Positions 36,801 through 50,115 of a stretch of 64,000 bases of DNA are shown piece after piece. The notes beneath the pieces are model-generated. The model was not told where the DNA came from. It did no database searches and was given only the letters and a program-made list of their open reading frames with translations. Numbering within the stretch: position 1 is the first letter of the stretch; each line of letters begins with the position of its first letter. The position numbers and the translations under genes are program-made. Source of the DNA: Homalodisca vitripennis (taxonomy: Eukaryota > Arthropoda > Insecta > Hemiptera > Cicadellidae); NCBI RefSeq assembly GCF_021130785.1, contig NC_060212.1:149354001-149418000 (forward strand), read 5' to 3'.

Positions 36801-38000
36801 ATTTTTTAGCCTTCTTGCGTTGTAGTAATTTCCTCACCTTACCGGAAATTTTACTTATTTATGGAACACTGCTTTATCACCTAACTTATTGAGCAAAAAT
36901 GTGAATATATTAAGTTAAAATATATCCCGAGAAACATTTTATCCGGAAATTCCATTTTTAATGAAACTTTCTTTCTACATAGGCGAGAATGTGCATATAA
37001 TGGTGCATGTCCAACCATGGAACTTGGAGGAGCATAATTTTGGCGCCAATTTCTTTTGTATAAGTGTATGCATGTATATCTGCCAGCAGGATATCTTTAG
37101 AAGAACAACTTTGCTCAAACAACTAGTTTGTGAATAATAAAACAAAAAGTTTATATCATATTGTTTAAGTAAATTCAATCACTCAAATAGATTTTTTATT
37201 TCAAATTAAGCTGAAATTTACGTTAGAAAATTTTGAAGTAAAACGAAAACATATTATCACATCTTTTGGCCTGTTCGTTGCGGAAAGGCTCATCAAAAGA
37301 AGTATTGTGGATGGTTTGGCATATCTGCTGTTATTAACTCCTCACCAAGGTCGGTTATCAAGACGTTAAATAAACTGGGTGCTATTTTCATTTAGAATCA
37401 ATTTTGCTACCAATGACAACTTTTTGAATTTACACTGTTAACAAATGATTTTATAGATTGCTTGCTTATTTACTTATTTTACAAAAACGATTAAATGAAT
37501 TATATATATAGAATGTAAATACATATTCAAACTGTCAGCCGAATCGTAACGATTAATTAAGAATAATAGAAACAACATGGAATCAGTCAAACATGCATTA
37601 GTAAACTGTACTAATAATCTTCAAAGAAAATTACTACTAAGTTATCATGTCCGTCAGCTAAAAATTAGGAAACATACAGTTACACAGATACATACAGTGC
37701 GAACAATATAACTTTAGATAACAAAATCAAAACAATATACATTAACAAATGCACTTAACATATAACAATACAATACTGTGACATGACCATATTATGGCAA
37801 CAGGATTATCTAAAAACACATAACAATAAGCACACTACAAGAGTATAAGGAAAATAAAGAATAAAAAATGTCAATACAAACCCACTTTCGAAGATACTAA
37901 TTTACTAATATGTAACGTGTCATGGACGAAAATAACACATGGTTTTAAATACGAACCTATTTGCCATTGCAGCATTACACTTCACTCTCACGTAACCATT
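33809..38000. other. AT-rich intergenic DNA
   Basis: A GC-richer patch (34670-34880) carries a 76-codon frame (34694-34924) that starts at an ATG and ends in a hydrophobic stretch. It has no recognisable domain. A possible fragment of family R3 lies at 36975-37020 (aggcgagaatgtgcatataa). Otherwise nothing is supported. Confidence 0.35.
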
Positions 38001-38008
38001 GACCAATA

Positions 38009-38026
38009 AGTCCTTATTGGATGGTA
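38009..38026. repeat. Palindrome
   Basis: ccaataagtccttattgg is an almost perfect inverted repeat, within a longer imperfect hairpin (37985-38040). Confidence 0.5.
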
Positions 38027-38040
38027 AGTGTGAACAGTTT

Positions 38041-39600
38041 TGTCAGAATTTTTTGCTAGAAGTATTGTTATCAGAAGTAGGAGTTGGTATTGCTCTATTT
38101 ATTGTTTTTTAGAAGAATCTGCTGTAAAATTTGTGAGACTATATTAAAGACAACTTTGGAGAATGGTCTTGTAGGGTTGAGTATGTATTATTTAAAATAT
38201 GCAGGGCATTTTTCTAGTAGTACGAGTTTGTACTAACACATGAGATTCAGAAACTTTATTAGAACTGGTAATCTATGTGTTCGAATGTAACATTCTACGA
38301 CTTTTAATAAAAACCCGCACCAGTTTTGCACAAAAACTTTTAATTAAATTAAATAGTTATTTAAATTTAATTTAAAATAATGCGAAGGTGTACTCCCTTT
38401 TCATATGTTTCCATTTGGTTTTCTGGTTACGGACTGAGTGTCTACAACAAACAATTTAATGATATTGTAAACAAGGAAAACTATCAAATTATTGTATGTA
38501 TATTTAAACAAGCGAAAACTGATAATTTGTTTGTTTTCAATACATATTTACTGTACAGAATAGTTATTTCAGTAAGCAATAATGTTGGTATTGGTATTTA
38601 TTATTTTATTTCCTATAATAAACAATATAATGTGTATTAAAAGATCTGCACAAACAGACCGACAGTTCGAAATTCTAATTGAAATTTTTACTCCAAAACC
38701 AATACGATTCTTGTTTGTAACAAAAGGAACTTGTTACAAAGATTCAAGTTTTAAAAGAGTTCCATACAGACATAATTACTACGATACCTATAACATACAA
38801 ACATGAAATTTCAGGTATAGTATTTACTGTAAGTCTTATAAAGAATTATTTAGCATTTGACATCTTAAAAGCATATGAGATTAAAAAAACCTAAACGTAT
38901 AAATAAATTATAATTTTTAAAAATACGATTTAGTAGCTTAACAACTCTCAACGTATTTACGTGTTTGTTTTAAATAGCTTTGTAAAGCTTTGTAAATATC
39001 TCATATATTAAAGGGTTCAAAACAATTAGATCAGAATTGTAAAAGTCATTTTTTATAACTCTTGCAACATATTAAAAATTCGTTCAAAAATCCTAAAGAA
39101 AGCGTAAACATTACTTTCGGTAGAAAGTCGTTATGAACTCATTCCTGAGACTGAGTCTCTTTGCTGTTAAAATATTCAGTACTCTGGTTCGTAAAGTTCT
39201 AATCGTTGTCCTTAAAACTGTAACAGTTTTAATGAACGAGGCAATGAAATATAAATGTATACTATTTTTTTAATCAAGTAAAAAAGATTAGTGTAGGTTT
39301 TGTGACATGATAGATTACTATTTGCGTATTTACATTTACGTTATAGAGTATGTAGATAGTAAAACACCTTACTTCTTCAACCTTTTTTGCGATGGTTCTT
39401 GAGCACAGAGTAAGAAAATTAAAAGTTTTTGTAAAAATATACTTTTAACTATACACTTTATCAAATATTTAGTAAGCAGTACTTGTTCAGTGCTGTAATG
39501 CAGATATCAAACTTGTTTCCAAACCCTTACTATAATTTTAAAGACTGTTATAAAACCCATCTTGGTTGTTTTTTGACAGCAGCAGGCTTCTCAGACCTGT
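38041..39600. other. AT-rich DNA, no supported gene
   Basis: Two frames start at ATG here (38380-38640, 86 codons; 38582-38806, 74 codons). Both are AT-driven, overlap each other and have no recognisable domain. Confidence 0.35.
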
Positions 39601-39610
39601 GTATTTATAC

Positions 39611-39780
39611 ACAGGGTGTAAATTAAGTCATGATACCCCCTGGATACATGTTCCAAACAGATAGAGATATCGATGTGCAATCTTCACCATACCTATTAAA
39701 ATACTTTTTTGCAATTTTTAATGGATAAAAACATTTTCCCCACTTTTTCAAATATTTTTATCCTTATATTATTTTACCAA
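39611..39780 (+). mobile_element. Solo end of a DNA-transposon-like element
   Basis: acagggtgtaaattaagtca has the same leading motif as the MITE-like element at 22636 and its internal end-like string at 22914. No matching inverted end is visible nearby, so it is a truncated copy. Confidence 0.35.
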
Positions 39781-39789
39781 TGTAAAAAT

Positions 39790-40005
39790 ATTCGATAGTG
39801 CTCAGCCACATTCCATGAAGTGAAATGAATTGAAGTTATGAACCCACCATCGAATTTGGTCATGTAGTCTATAGACATTAAGTCTAGAGGTGAGTTCGAT
39901 TTTGACATATCCTGTGAATATACATATAGAAATACAAACAGAACGTAATGAAATTTGTTCGATTATCTGGAATAATAGGCTTCCCTAGGCAAGCCAATAA
40001 AGAGA
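39790..40005 (-). repeat. Repeat family R3, inverted decayed copy
   Basis: Read on the minus strand this gives attggcttgcctagggaagc followed by ctatt, close to the R3 start, then tgtttgtatttctatatgta. It also ends with 'gtggctgagc' (minus strand of 39796-39805). Confidence 0.4.
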
Positions 40006-40026
40006 GTTTTGGTTCATATATTCAGA

Positions 40027-40080
40027 ATTGGTTTTGGTTTGGTTACTGGATTGGTTTGGTTGGAATTGGTTTTTTGGTTT
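40027..40080 (+). repeat. (TTGGT)-rich low-complexity tract
   Basis: Imperfect repeats of ttggtttgg-type units. Confidence 0.8.
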
Positions 40081-41880
40081 AAATCTTGAATTTTTCTAAA
40101 GATGACTTGAATGTTCTAGCGAATGTATAGGCTATACATGTAATCTACAGGAATACAATAAAATTCTATCAGAGAGATTTCAGTGATTATCCTGACTTTA
40201 AATAGGAGACGTCGTTAATTAAAGTTTCAATTGAATCAAACTACCATTGTTACGGAACCAGAGACAAAGACTGCTTTAGAGTAGGAAATCACAAAATAAC
40301 CGCATTCACACATTGACCACATGATGGTGTCAATTTAATCAATCGTTTTCCTTCACAGAACATACCACCGAATGTAGAATTTGCCTAAAATTCTTACTTT
40401 AAATGCATGAAATTACTCGTGGAGTAACCATTTATTTATACTTTCTCTGTGTTCGGGGAGATCTTAAAAGGATACGAATATTAAATAAAATATATTTTCC
40501 CTACCAAACCATCGATTTCACTAACTTAAACCTTTTCACACAGTTAAGAGACAGTGAGAACTATTTTAGTCATATCTAACTCAGCTTTTTTTAATGCGAC
40601 TAAATTTATCCAAAAAGAACAAAAATAGCATACGTTTAAAGCAGGTATTACTATATCTTTATAAATTATAGAATTTACATCAACTTAGCTAACTTAATTA
40701 AATAATATGAATTAAAATAGTAAACTGTATCGACCATAAAAACATAAATAATGTCGTAAACGCGAATTTGAACTCCCAATTGACAGAATAGTTCCTACCA
40801 ATTGAAAGCGATTATTTACACTTTCTATGGCCGTAGGTGAACCCAGTGTTGTTCTCATAAACTTAGCAGGTAGCAAAGATTGTCAATTAACTTTATGGTA
40901 CGTTATTATATTGTTTAATTATATTGGTTATTAATAGATAAAATATACCAAAGTGTTATAAAGTTACGCGTTTTAATGTCTTCAGGTAATACTTTTGTGT
41001 TTTGTAAGTCATATAAATGCCGTAAATCTGTTTTGACTTGTGCAGACTTTGTCTTTGACTTCGTAATTAAAATTTTGGCGCATGGGATCATAAAAAAACA
41101 TAAGCATGCTAGAAATACGTTCTTTCAAATGGTGAGTTATGCTCACTACCAAATGATATTCCAAAATTTGTTATAAAAACATTCTAAGTATAGAATTCAA
41201 GAAAATAAATTCTTGAATAGTGATTATGTTTCAATTTTGTAATTAACTGTATATATGCCTTTTTTCAAGAATGGCAACTTATAAACTTGAATTTATTGTC
41301 TTATTTTTACTTAAAAAACACAGATGCCATCGAGCTTTATATATTGGATATGAAAAAATTGCTTTATAGACCAGTAGTCGAAAGCAAATTTCCTTGTATA
41401 ACCAGTTTCTTTTTCTTTTTAAATCGATAGAGAAAATTCCCCTAAGAAAGGAATCTATCGTCAGCCGCGATAGTTTTAATGAATGAACTTTTCAGATCAC
41501 ACTTTTCTAGCATGAATCACTTGAAACCAGGAATCAGACAGTTAACATTCACTTTAAAGGACTTCCAGCTAATCTGTATATAGTTAGATGACGCTGATGT
41601 ATATTTATGTATATGGTTAGTTGTTATAAGAGTATCAAGATCACAGAAATACGAAATGAGAAACAAGTATCGATTAATGTTTTTAACCCTTTTCGTGTCG
41701 TTCTATTACGCCCTGTACCAAACTTAGAGAGGCTTTGCGTGCTTATACAATGCAAATCAACACTCGCCTGCTAGACTAATAGTAACTATTCAGCTATGAA
41801 TAAAGTAAAAGTAATAGTGTTGATCATGTTAGAGTGAATTAGCTATAACTTTATATTTTAATCTAAAACCCAAACTAACC
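40081..41880. other. AT-rich DNA, nothing recognised
   Basis: No supported feature; a 66-codon frame (40976-41176) has no domain. Confidence 0.4.
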
Positions 41881-41882
41881 AT

Positions 41883-42107
41883 TTAGCCAAACTCCTGCAG
41901 AGCCTTAAAACCACAAGATACCGATCTTAAGTATCTCCCGCCAATGTCAACCCTCCGTAGACATTCATTCCTCAGTAAAGTGAATATCGCACCTTTGGAG
42001 GAGAACTTGAACAGCGACTCCCGGTGAGGTATGAGGGCCATTCCCCTAGATTGAACGCGCGATACCGACTCTCTTGCTATTTCAACAATGGTTACTTTTT
42101 GTTTCAA
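41883..42107 (-). other. Unassigned 74-codon frame with coding-like composition
   Basis: Less AT-rich than its surroundings and opening on an ATG in minus orientation. The product is arginine- and serine-rich and shows no known domain. No clear splice-acceptor arrangement is visible just upstream. It could be an exon of an unknown gene, a relic of a mobile element, or chance. Confidence 0.2.
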
Positions 42108-42109
42108 AT

Positions 42110-43372
<1,263 letters not shown>

Positions 43373-43519
43373 TTACTCAATGTGTATTTTTGTGCTGTTT
43401 AAATCTTCAGGCCAAATTGTTTTCTGGCATGTAATCTTAAACTCATGTGATTATGACGTACTAAAAAAATCAACATATCATAAATTAATGAAAATACTTT
43501 AACTCTAAATAATTAAATA

Positions 43520-43870
43520 ATGCGATGGTTTTTCATGTTACGAATCGCAGGTTTAACAATGTGTATAAGAGGTATGGTCTATCATTGCAGGTGTATTGTT
43601 TCTTACTACTTCCTAAATTATTATTTTTATATAGACATTGTTTACCCAACATTCGTAACAATGATAGACATGTGGGCGGTTCCAGCCCAGTCCCAGAGAG
43701 CGGAGACAAGAGAACATAAATTTCTCCAACGGCAGCCAATAAGTGTACTTCAAGTGTTGAGGAAATAACTCTAGTTAATTTGGCGGGAAGGCACGCAAAT
43801 GGCGCCATTATGGAGGCACTCGACTTGCTCCGATCCCGTCCCCTAACGCGTTCTAAATTTGCCAAGTCAC
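43520..43870. promoter_or_regulatory. GC-richer segment with CCAAT box; possible promoter or exon
   Basis: Contains CCAAT (43736-43740), ggcgggaagg (about 43782) and atggcgccattatgg (about 43799), with open frames on both strands (plus 43520-43768; minus 43533-43865). Multiple open frames on opposite strands fit GC-rich non-coding DNA better than a gene. No domain is recognisable in any frame. Confidence 0.2.
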
Positions 43871-44130
43871 AAAAACTACCTTTAGCTATTCATTTTAAGT
43901 ATCTGAAGTTTTATTTAAGTTATCCAGTATAATATTATATCCTTATTGTTAATTCGATTAAAAGTTTCATACATATATTTATAAAAGAATTGATTACTTG
44001 TACAATTAGGAATTTTACCTGATCCTAGTTTTTATACATCAAGCTTTTTCAACGAGCAATTCACACTTTTTAAATTTATTTTTATTTATAGTAACTAATT
44101 ATATGCTTACTGTATAATATCATTGCTTTT
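43871..44130. other. AT-rich DNA, nothing recognised
   Basis: No supported feature. Confidence 0.4.
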
Positions 44131-44135
44131 TTCGG

Positions 44136-44261
44136 AGTCGGTGACGTAAACGAAGACGTTCAAAACGAACCCCCCCCGCATGGTTTCGACAACAGAGACA
44201 CCCACACTACAAAAAGTAGTGCAATCTATGTGAAGAACGTCTTCGTTCTTCGTCACCGACT
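44136..44261. mobile_element. 126 bp foldback element with ~26 bp arms
   Basis: Left arm 44136-44161 (agtcggtgacgtaaacgaag...) and right arm 44235-44261 (...ttcttcgtcaccgact) are inverted repeats with one small indel. The loop contains a C7 run and a small hairpin (cactacaaaaagtagtg). Too small to code; probably a miniature transposon or its relic. Confidence 0.7.
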
Positions 44262-44279
44262 ATTTTGTATCCCTTCAGA

Positions 44280-44350
44280 CGAACATGACTCCATGTTTCA
44301 GGAGTCAAGTCTGCAAAAGTATTATATTTCAGATGCTGCACGTAAGAGGA
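44280..44350 (+). repeat. Possible relative of the 47440-47530 segment
   Basis: atgactccatgtttcaggag followed by tcaagtctg resembles tgactccagattatagaagt followed by caagtctgagg at 47461. It contains a hairpin gactcc/ggagtc. Both may derive from one old element. Confidence 0.3.
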
Positions 44351-44493
44351 AGGTGAACTGGAGCTAAATTCAACATTTTCATCAAAGCAGCCCTTCCTAC
44401 CATAGCTGCTTTATGTGTAGTCGTGATTGTAATGGTGTTATGACAGAGTAGTGCAGTAATCCTTAAACAATATTGTAGAATTTGTATATATAC

Positions 44494-44495
<2 letters not shown>

Positions 44496-44553
<58 letters not shown>
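44496..44553. repeat. (TG)n microsatellite, ~29 repeats
   Basis: Uninterrupted TG repeat; the antisense 80-codon frame across it (44329-44571) is an artefact. Confidence 0.97.
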
Positions 44554-44554
<1 letters not shown>

Positions 44555-46078
44555 AATTTTAAAGTTAACATTTAGGGGTTATTTGATTCATTATGGCATA
44601 TTTTGTTTGATTAAAACATACGATATTTAAAAGTATTTATTTTTTTAATTATTTATGCCATTTTTACAACCAATTAAAATACACAACATTTTTAAAATTA
44701 GTCGTTGGTGCCAAAGGAAAACAATTTAAAATACTTTACTTTCACATTTTCACCAAGATATTATAACGTTATTTCATTCAGTAATGTCAAGACTAACACT
44801 GGACAGACTTATAATCTTAAATACTAAAATATGAATAAAATTATTAACTATTATTATTTTTTACTTAGTGCAGTTTATCTATATTTAGTGCTTAAATATT
44901 TGCAAAAACAATTAGTTGACAAAACAAAATATAATTTTACACATTCCAATAAACTAATATTAACTTGGTTAGTAGAATGAGAATAACTGCCCTAGCAACA
45001 TCTATGTTTTATTAATCAGTGCTGTTAAGCTAAACAAAATAAGTAAAACATTGGAACTGTGGAAGTGGGTTATAATAATAGTCGGATGAGTTTAAAATTC
45101 ACAAAAAGGACATTTAAAGTGATGATACAATATATGTGTATTAATATATTGTATTAATTAGTACAAATTAGTATTAATTAGTGCACTCCTATTAATTAGT
45201 ACTTTTAGCTTCATAAATTTCCGTATGAAAATGAATAAATTATTTTAGATTATAGATTCAAGATAGATTATTGGTTATTTGTTATAATTTGCATCAGATA
45301 ATATTAAACTATTTCAATTTTTAAAGTCAATTAGTTTTATATTTTATCATGTTCAAATTTTCTATTTTTACTATCAACATTCCGATTAATAGACTGAAAC
45401 TTTGGGTTAAAGTAAAAAATCTAATGGGTTATTAATTAACCAAACTATTTAATTTAATCCATGCTATTTTCTGATGAGTATCACGAGGAGCGTTTTTCCT
45501 TGACTACCGCAATTTTTCTTCCTAAAAATCATTAGAGTAATCAGTTATCACAATAATGTATTTTGAAGAGGTCTTGAACATTTGCTTCTCATACTTGCTG
45601 CTATGCAGACCGTGTACAGCAGCCTGACGTAAGCAGCTTACTCTTATTGTGTCTTTTTCCTCCATCACGACAAACACTTAGCAGAACCAGAATACGTATT
45701 TTCAGGAAACAACTTACTATTTTAAATTTAATACTGGTGGATTCCCTAGCAGGTATAAGTAGCTTAACGATTCAATCTCCAGTTACAGCGTTAATCTTAA
45801 TGAGCAAAAGTTATTTCTGGCTATAGGAAGTGACCCTACTATTTTTATACAAGTCACTCGTAATTTTTAAACAATTATAAGAAGATTTAAAACTATTCTC
45901 CTCAAAGCCCGGATATTTTCCACCTGTGATTTCAAGTTTAGACCGTTCACCTTCCATTTAGTTGCGTTGAATATAATAAAATAGTCCTGTAGTCTAATGC
46001 TTGTAGGTAAGATGAGCTGACGCTGGCAACTAAATAGTGGTAGTGCCTTGTCACTTTGTGTTCATAATGATAATCTTA
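44554..46078. other. AT-rich DNA, nothing recognised
   Basis: Only short direct repeats of attaattagtac (about 45150-45205). Confidence 0.4.
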
Positions 46079-46079
46079 G

Positions 46080-46137
46080 GTAGCTCTTTCAGGAAATTCA
46101 GGAAGTCATGTGATTTCACCGCCTTCCTAAAGAGCTA
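46080..46137. repeat. Hairpin
   Basis: Arms tagctctttcaggaa and ttcctaaagagcta (about 46081-46095 and 46123-46136) pair with one bulge across a ~27 base loop. Confidence 0.5.
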
Positions 46138-46649
46138 TTACATATTACTGTAGTTCCTGTTCAGAACTTTTAACAAGATTTGCCCCAATATGGGACTAGG
46201 TTTCCATCGATACAAAATCAGTTTCTCACCTCTAAGAAGTTACAAAAGTAATTGTGTACGATAAAGAAAATTGTGTGGCTTTAAAATTGTACTTCTTAGC
46301 CAAATAACTCTATACAGTTATTAGGAACTCCACTCATCAATGTCACATAGGTCGTCACTTAAAATAAAAACATTTTTGGTTTATGGTGTATATAATACAT
46401 CAAGCATTCAATAATAATCGATCCATTAATTACAAATATGAGAAGCGGTGAACTAAAACATTTCTCTGCTCAACAGAGGGGTTTGATCTCTGATAAGTTC
46501 AGAATGTCACTGCCTTCACAGCATCATAGTTTGTGTTTTACTCTGACCACTTTTGAAATAATTGCTCCGAGCAAGATTACATACAAAAAGAAGACAAATT
46601 TTTATGAAGTTCAGTTCCAAGTAATTTATCTTGTAAACTGTCACTAACT

Positions 46650-47080
46650 CTATTCTAAAGTAGCACACTTAATTCGTAGTGCTCCCATTAAAAGCCGTAA
46701 TGATATCCACAAAAATGAAATGACGGTTTTATCAGACTCCGGTTGGGCTTTCTCATAGGTAAAATTCCTCAAAACTAAAACAAAAGCTGTAAGCCCGTTG
46801 GTGACTGCAAATTGCAGAAGTTTCGGATTGCAGAAGAGAACGCTTGTGCTTCGCACGCCTTTGGTAGGAATTGGTTGCTCGACCATTATTTGACATCATG
46901 AAAACATTGCAGTGCACTAAATATTGCACCTTAAGAGCCAAAGGGAGAATAGCCTATCATCTAGTTTTCACAGGATAGCTTCTGGTTATACGAGAAGAGC
47001 TTCATTGTTAGTTGTATCTGATGTCCAAACGATGCAACACGTAGGTCCAGACAGTCCGTTAATGAATATTTCAGCTAGTC
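46650..47080 (-). pseudogene. Gustatory-receptor-like pseudogene, C-terminal part
   Basis: On the minus strand a single frame runs from about 47077 to 46650 and is broken by four in-frame stops. In order it contains IVWTSDTTNNEALLV, stop, PEAIL, stop, LDDRLFSLWLLRCNI, stop, CTAMFS, stop, and finally NPKLLQFAVTNGLTAFVLVL (near 46829-46770). Insect gustatory receptors end with a cytoplasmic segment rich in T..E..., an 'LFSLQLL' stretch, an 'FTACGFF' stretch, and a last membrane helix of the type 'LLxxxxxxxTTYLVIL'. The order and spacing fit, apart from about 16 extra residues before the last helix, which could be an intron remnant or an insertion. The ends are not defined: 47100-47330 is also less AT-rich and may hold more of it. 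The stops argue against function. Family assignment is from memory of the motif pattern, not a search. Confidence 0.5.
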
Positions 47081-47439
47081 AATTAAATTGACTGATGGCT
47101 CTGCTTTCTTAGCACCCACATCGCTGAGGTCATTTTAGCAATGATTTGTTCTGGGCAAACTGCAGAAGAATAACGGCCCACACAAAGTCAATTCCTTCTG
47201 ACAATTATGATTTATAAACAATGCATCAATAATGTGAACATTGCATAAGGTAAATGCTGATAGTGATCGTTGTGTTGTGAATAGTACGCTTTTTGAAAGA
47301 CTTAGTTCGCCGACTGGGTGCAAACACACTAAGGTGTATGGTTAGATTTCGCCTCTAATCAATATGCCTTGTGTATTCCGTTCAGTTATTGTAATATCTA
47401 GGTAATGAAAGAAGTAATGCTGCCGTTCTACCACTATTT

Positions 47440-47530
47440 TCGATCTATTCAGACAGATGCTGACTCCAGATTATAGAAGTCAAGTCTGAGGAAGTGTCAG
47501 TTATTACAGCCTGAACAACCGGAGAGTGAA
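47440..47530 (+). repeat. Unclassified repeat fragment leading into the tandem array
   Basis: gtctgaggaagtgtcagtta followed by ttacagcctgaac has the layout CTGARGA - stem - GAAAC-like seen in Penelope-type elements, but the second motif is degraded (tgaac). The segment runs directly into the first unit of the array below. Confidence 0.3.
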
Positions 47531-48003
47531 AACACATCTCAGGTGAGTTTTGGTCCACCATATCGGTAGTGGGAATCTTATATATTTATATTACAGTAAT
47601 ATAACACACATATATTATATTACAGTTATAAAACACATCTCAGGTGAGTTTTGGTCCACCATATCGGTAGTGGGAATCTTATATATTTATATTACAGTAA
47701 TATAACACACACATATTATATTACAGTTATAAAACACATCTCAGGTGAGTTTTGGTCCACCATATCGATAGTGGGAAATCTTATGTATTTATATTACAGT
47801 AATAAAACACACACATATTATATTACAGTTATAAAACACATCTCAGGTGAGTTTTGGTCCACCATATCGGATAGTGGGAATCTTATATATTTATATTACA
47901 GTACATATATTATATTACAGTTATAAAACACATCTCAGGTGAGTTTTGGTCCACCATATCGATAGTGGAATCATATTTATTTATTTATATTACAGGAATA
48001 AAA
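47531..48003 (+). repeat. Tandem array, ~101 bp unit, 5 copies
   Basis: The string aggtgagttttggtccacca begins at 47541, 47642, 47743, 47845 and 47937, giving spacings of 101, 101, 102 and 92. Each unit also carries 'tatttatattacagta'. Every unit has a strong 5'-splice-site-like string (cag|gtgagt), and four have an acceptor-like 'tattacag' 18 bp before it. The 91-codon frame (47651-47926) is a translation of the array. Confidence 0.95.
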
Positions 48004-48990
48004 TTAACAATATTCTGGTTGAAAGAAGACAAGTAAACCATCCGACTCTTAGAAGGGTGAAATCCTAATTAATTACCAATGATCACTATTTTAGTTAACC
48101 TATAACACCCATCCTATCCTTCCTTTCCTTTCCGAGTTTTGTATAAATAATAATATAAAAATTAGTAGTAGGTTGCAGTCTAAAGCTCTGTTTTAGATCT
48201 ATATTTAGATTGAAAAAGACTTGTTTCAAAGTAAAACTAACATTACTTGAGATTAATTTTGAGATTGAGGATCAGTACATTAATGTTTATCAAGTAAAAA
48301 AATATTTGCTTGAAGTCGCCCTCACTTCAGAACGTGCTTCAAGCTGACATAAGCGGATTATTCTTATCTTTTTCGCACTTTTTCGCAGACGTTTTTGTAA
48401 TCGCTGCTGAGAATGTTTCTCATCCTTAAACTAATGATCCACATTGTATACAATGAACTGGAATATTTTTATGTTCATTCCAATAAGGACATTTTTCATA
48501 ACGTAACAGTTATTGCTATTTTATTGTACTACTTATTTATTGGTTAGCTTAATTTATCTAATAATAATAATAATAGTCATATTTCTCTTTAATGCAGTGT
48601 TAATACAACTGGTTACATTTTCTTAGTAATAAGATCATAGGCAACTCAACGGTCTTTTGAAAGGGAAGATAAAACTCAGGGCATAATTTGTTGATTTAAA
48701 ATTAGAGTTCAAGGCAATATAAACCTACAAAACTAGGAGCGTTGGATTTGCTAGAAACAGACGTTAGTTACTTTAGAGGCTTGGAAATGGTCAAATCTGC
48801 ATCCGTTGCCCCAAACAGATTTGCATACGTATTCGACAATTAATTAAACATACTAAGGCTATTCTTAAACAAAATGTATGAGAAAAAATGAGTTTGAACT
48901 TGCATCCTGTGAGTACCACAACTCAGAGTTACACAACAGTTACTTCAGAGGTCAACCAGATTTTGTTAAAAACTAGGATGTATATAATGT
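48004..48990. other. AT-rich DNA, nothing recognised
   Basis: No supported feature. Confidence 0.45.
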
Positions 48991-48999
48991 TACATATTT

Positions 49000-49447
49000 A
49001 TTGTTGTTTTTGTTTGATATTTCATTGTTATTTATTAATATTGTTGATATTGTTGTTGAATTTTTAGAGATTTAACTATTTATAGAATGCTATTTGTTGA
49101 TGGGCAATATTTTACATATTTTGTTTATTGTTATCCAGTTATATAATTTAATATCTATTTATACTCTGAATAATGTATGTATTATCCCCATAATGTTATA
49201 TAAAATGCCCATATTTAAAAATCTGGAGTTATAGAAGCACCACAGCCACACAAAGAGCAACATAACATTTTCTTGTAAAAGCATGAACTAAACTGAGCAA
49301 AACAAATAATTGATGAAACTGTAATGGAATTTTGTATCTTGCTTTTTTTAAGTTTCATTATGGTAAGTTTCACCGATAAGTCATGTTGACTTGGCGGGGC
49401 CATGATTATGTAAAATCATGTGTTAAAAAATAAATAAATAAATATAA
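49000..49447 (+). repeat. Possible retroelement or UTR tail ending in (AATA)n
   Basis: The segment ends in aaaaaataaataaataaata (about 49424-49443), the kind of short tail left at the 3' end of some non-LTR retrotransposons. The body is AT-rich with no coding frame. A simple microsatellite is the alternative. Confidence 0.25.
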
Positions 49448-49584
49448 CCTGGTTGAGAAAATAGTTAGGAGAGTAGAATTAAATCTTGGCTGCTCTACAT
49501 GTATCGAAGATAGTCCAAAAATTCTTAAGATTTCTAAGCTCTAAGCAAGTCATAATTGTCTGAACCTTAACGACTTAATTGGAT

Positions 49585-50115
49585 GGAATTTAAATTTCTG
49601 CCTGTCTGTCCGCAAGATATCTCAACAATTAACTAACCTATAGTTTACAATTTTGCATGAAGTTTCATTTATAATAAGCATCATCAAGTTCTATGATACT
49701 CCATTGACTCCCTAGGATTTTCTGAACATGTTTACATCGATATTATGGATAACCATGATGGCAACGAAAAAACTTGAGAATACGTTTTAACAAAGTGAGT
49801 ACAATCATGGGACATATCAAGATATATAGCCTAACTATCAGTATGTTATAAAATAATATTTCATCTGGAGGCTTTAAATTTTGCATGAAGATTAATTTCT
49901 ACATGGACAAGAATGAGTTCTCAACGGTGCATTCAAGAATGGTGTGTGTCCTCCATGAATAGGATTTTACTGGTCGTTATTAAAGTCCATCACACAGTAG
50001 GCTGTCTGCGTGAGAGTTGTAAAATTTTCCTTTCATGGAATGAGCTATAGACTAGAATACTGAAAGCAACGTGGGCGAAGCTTGGTCGTGGTACACCTGG
50101 CGTACACCTACTTTG
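49585..50115 (+). repeat. Repeat family R3, composite or tandemly broken copies
   Basis: tctgtccgcaagatatctca (about 49605) is followed by caattttgcatgaagtttca (about 49650), 'ggataaccatgatggcaacg' (about 49747), a second aaattttgcatgaagattaa (about 49875) and a terminal-like 'ctggcgtacacctact' (about 50098). The internal duplication suggests two insertions or an internal rearrangement. Confidence 0.55.

Noticed and set aside
47651..47926. 91-codon frame with repeated 'KHISGEFWSTI'
   Set aside because: It is a translation of the 101 bp tandem array.
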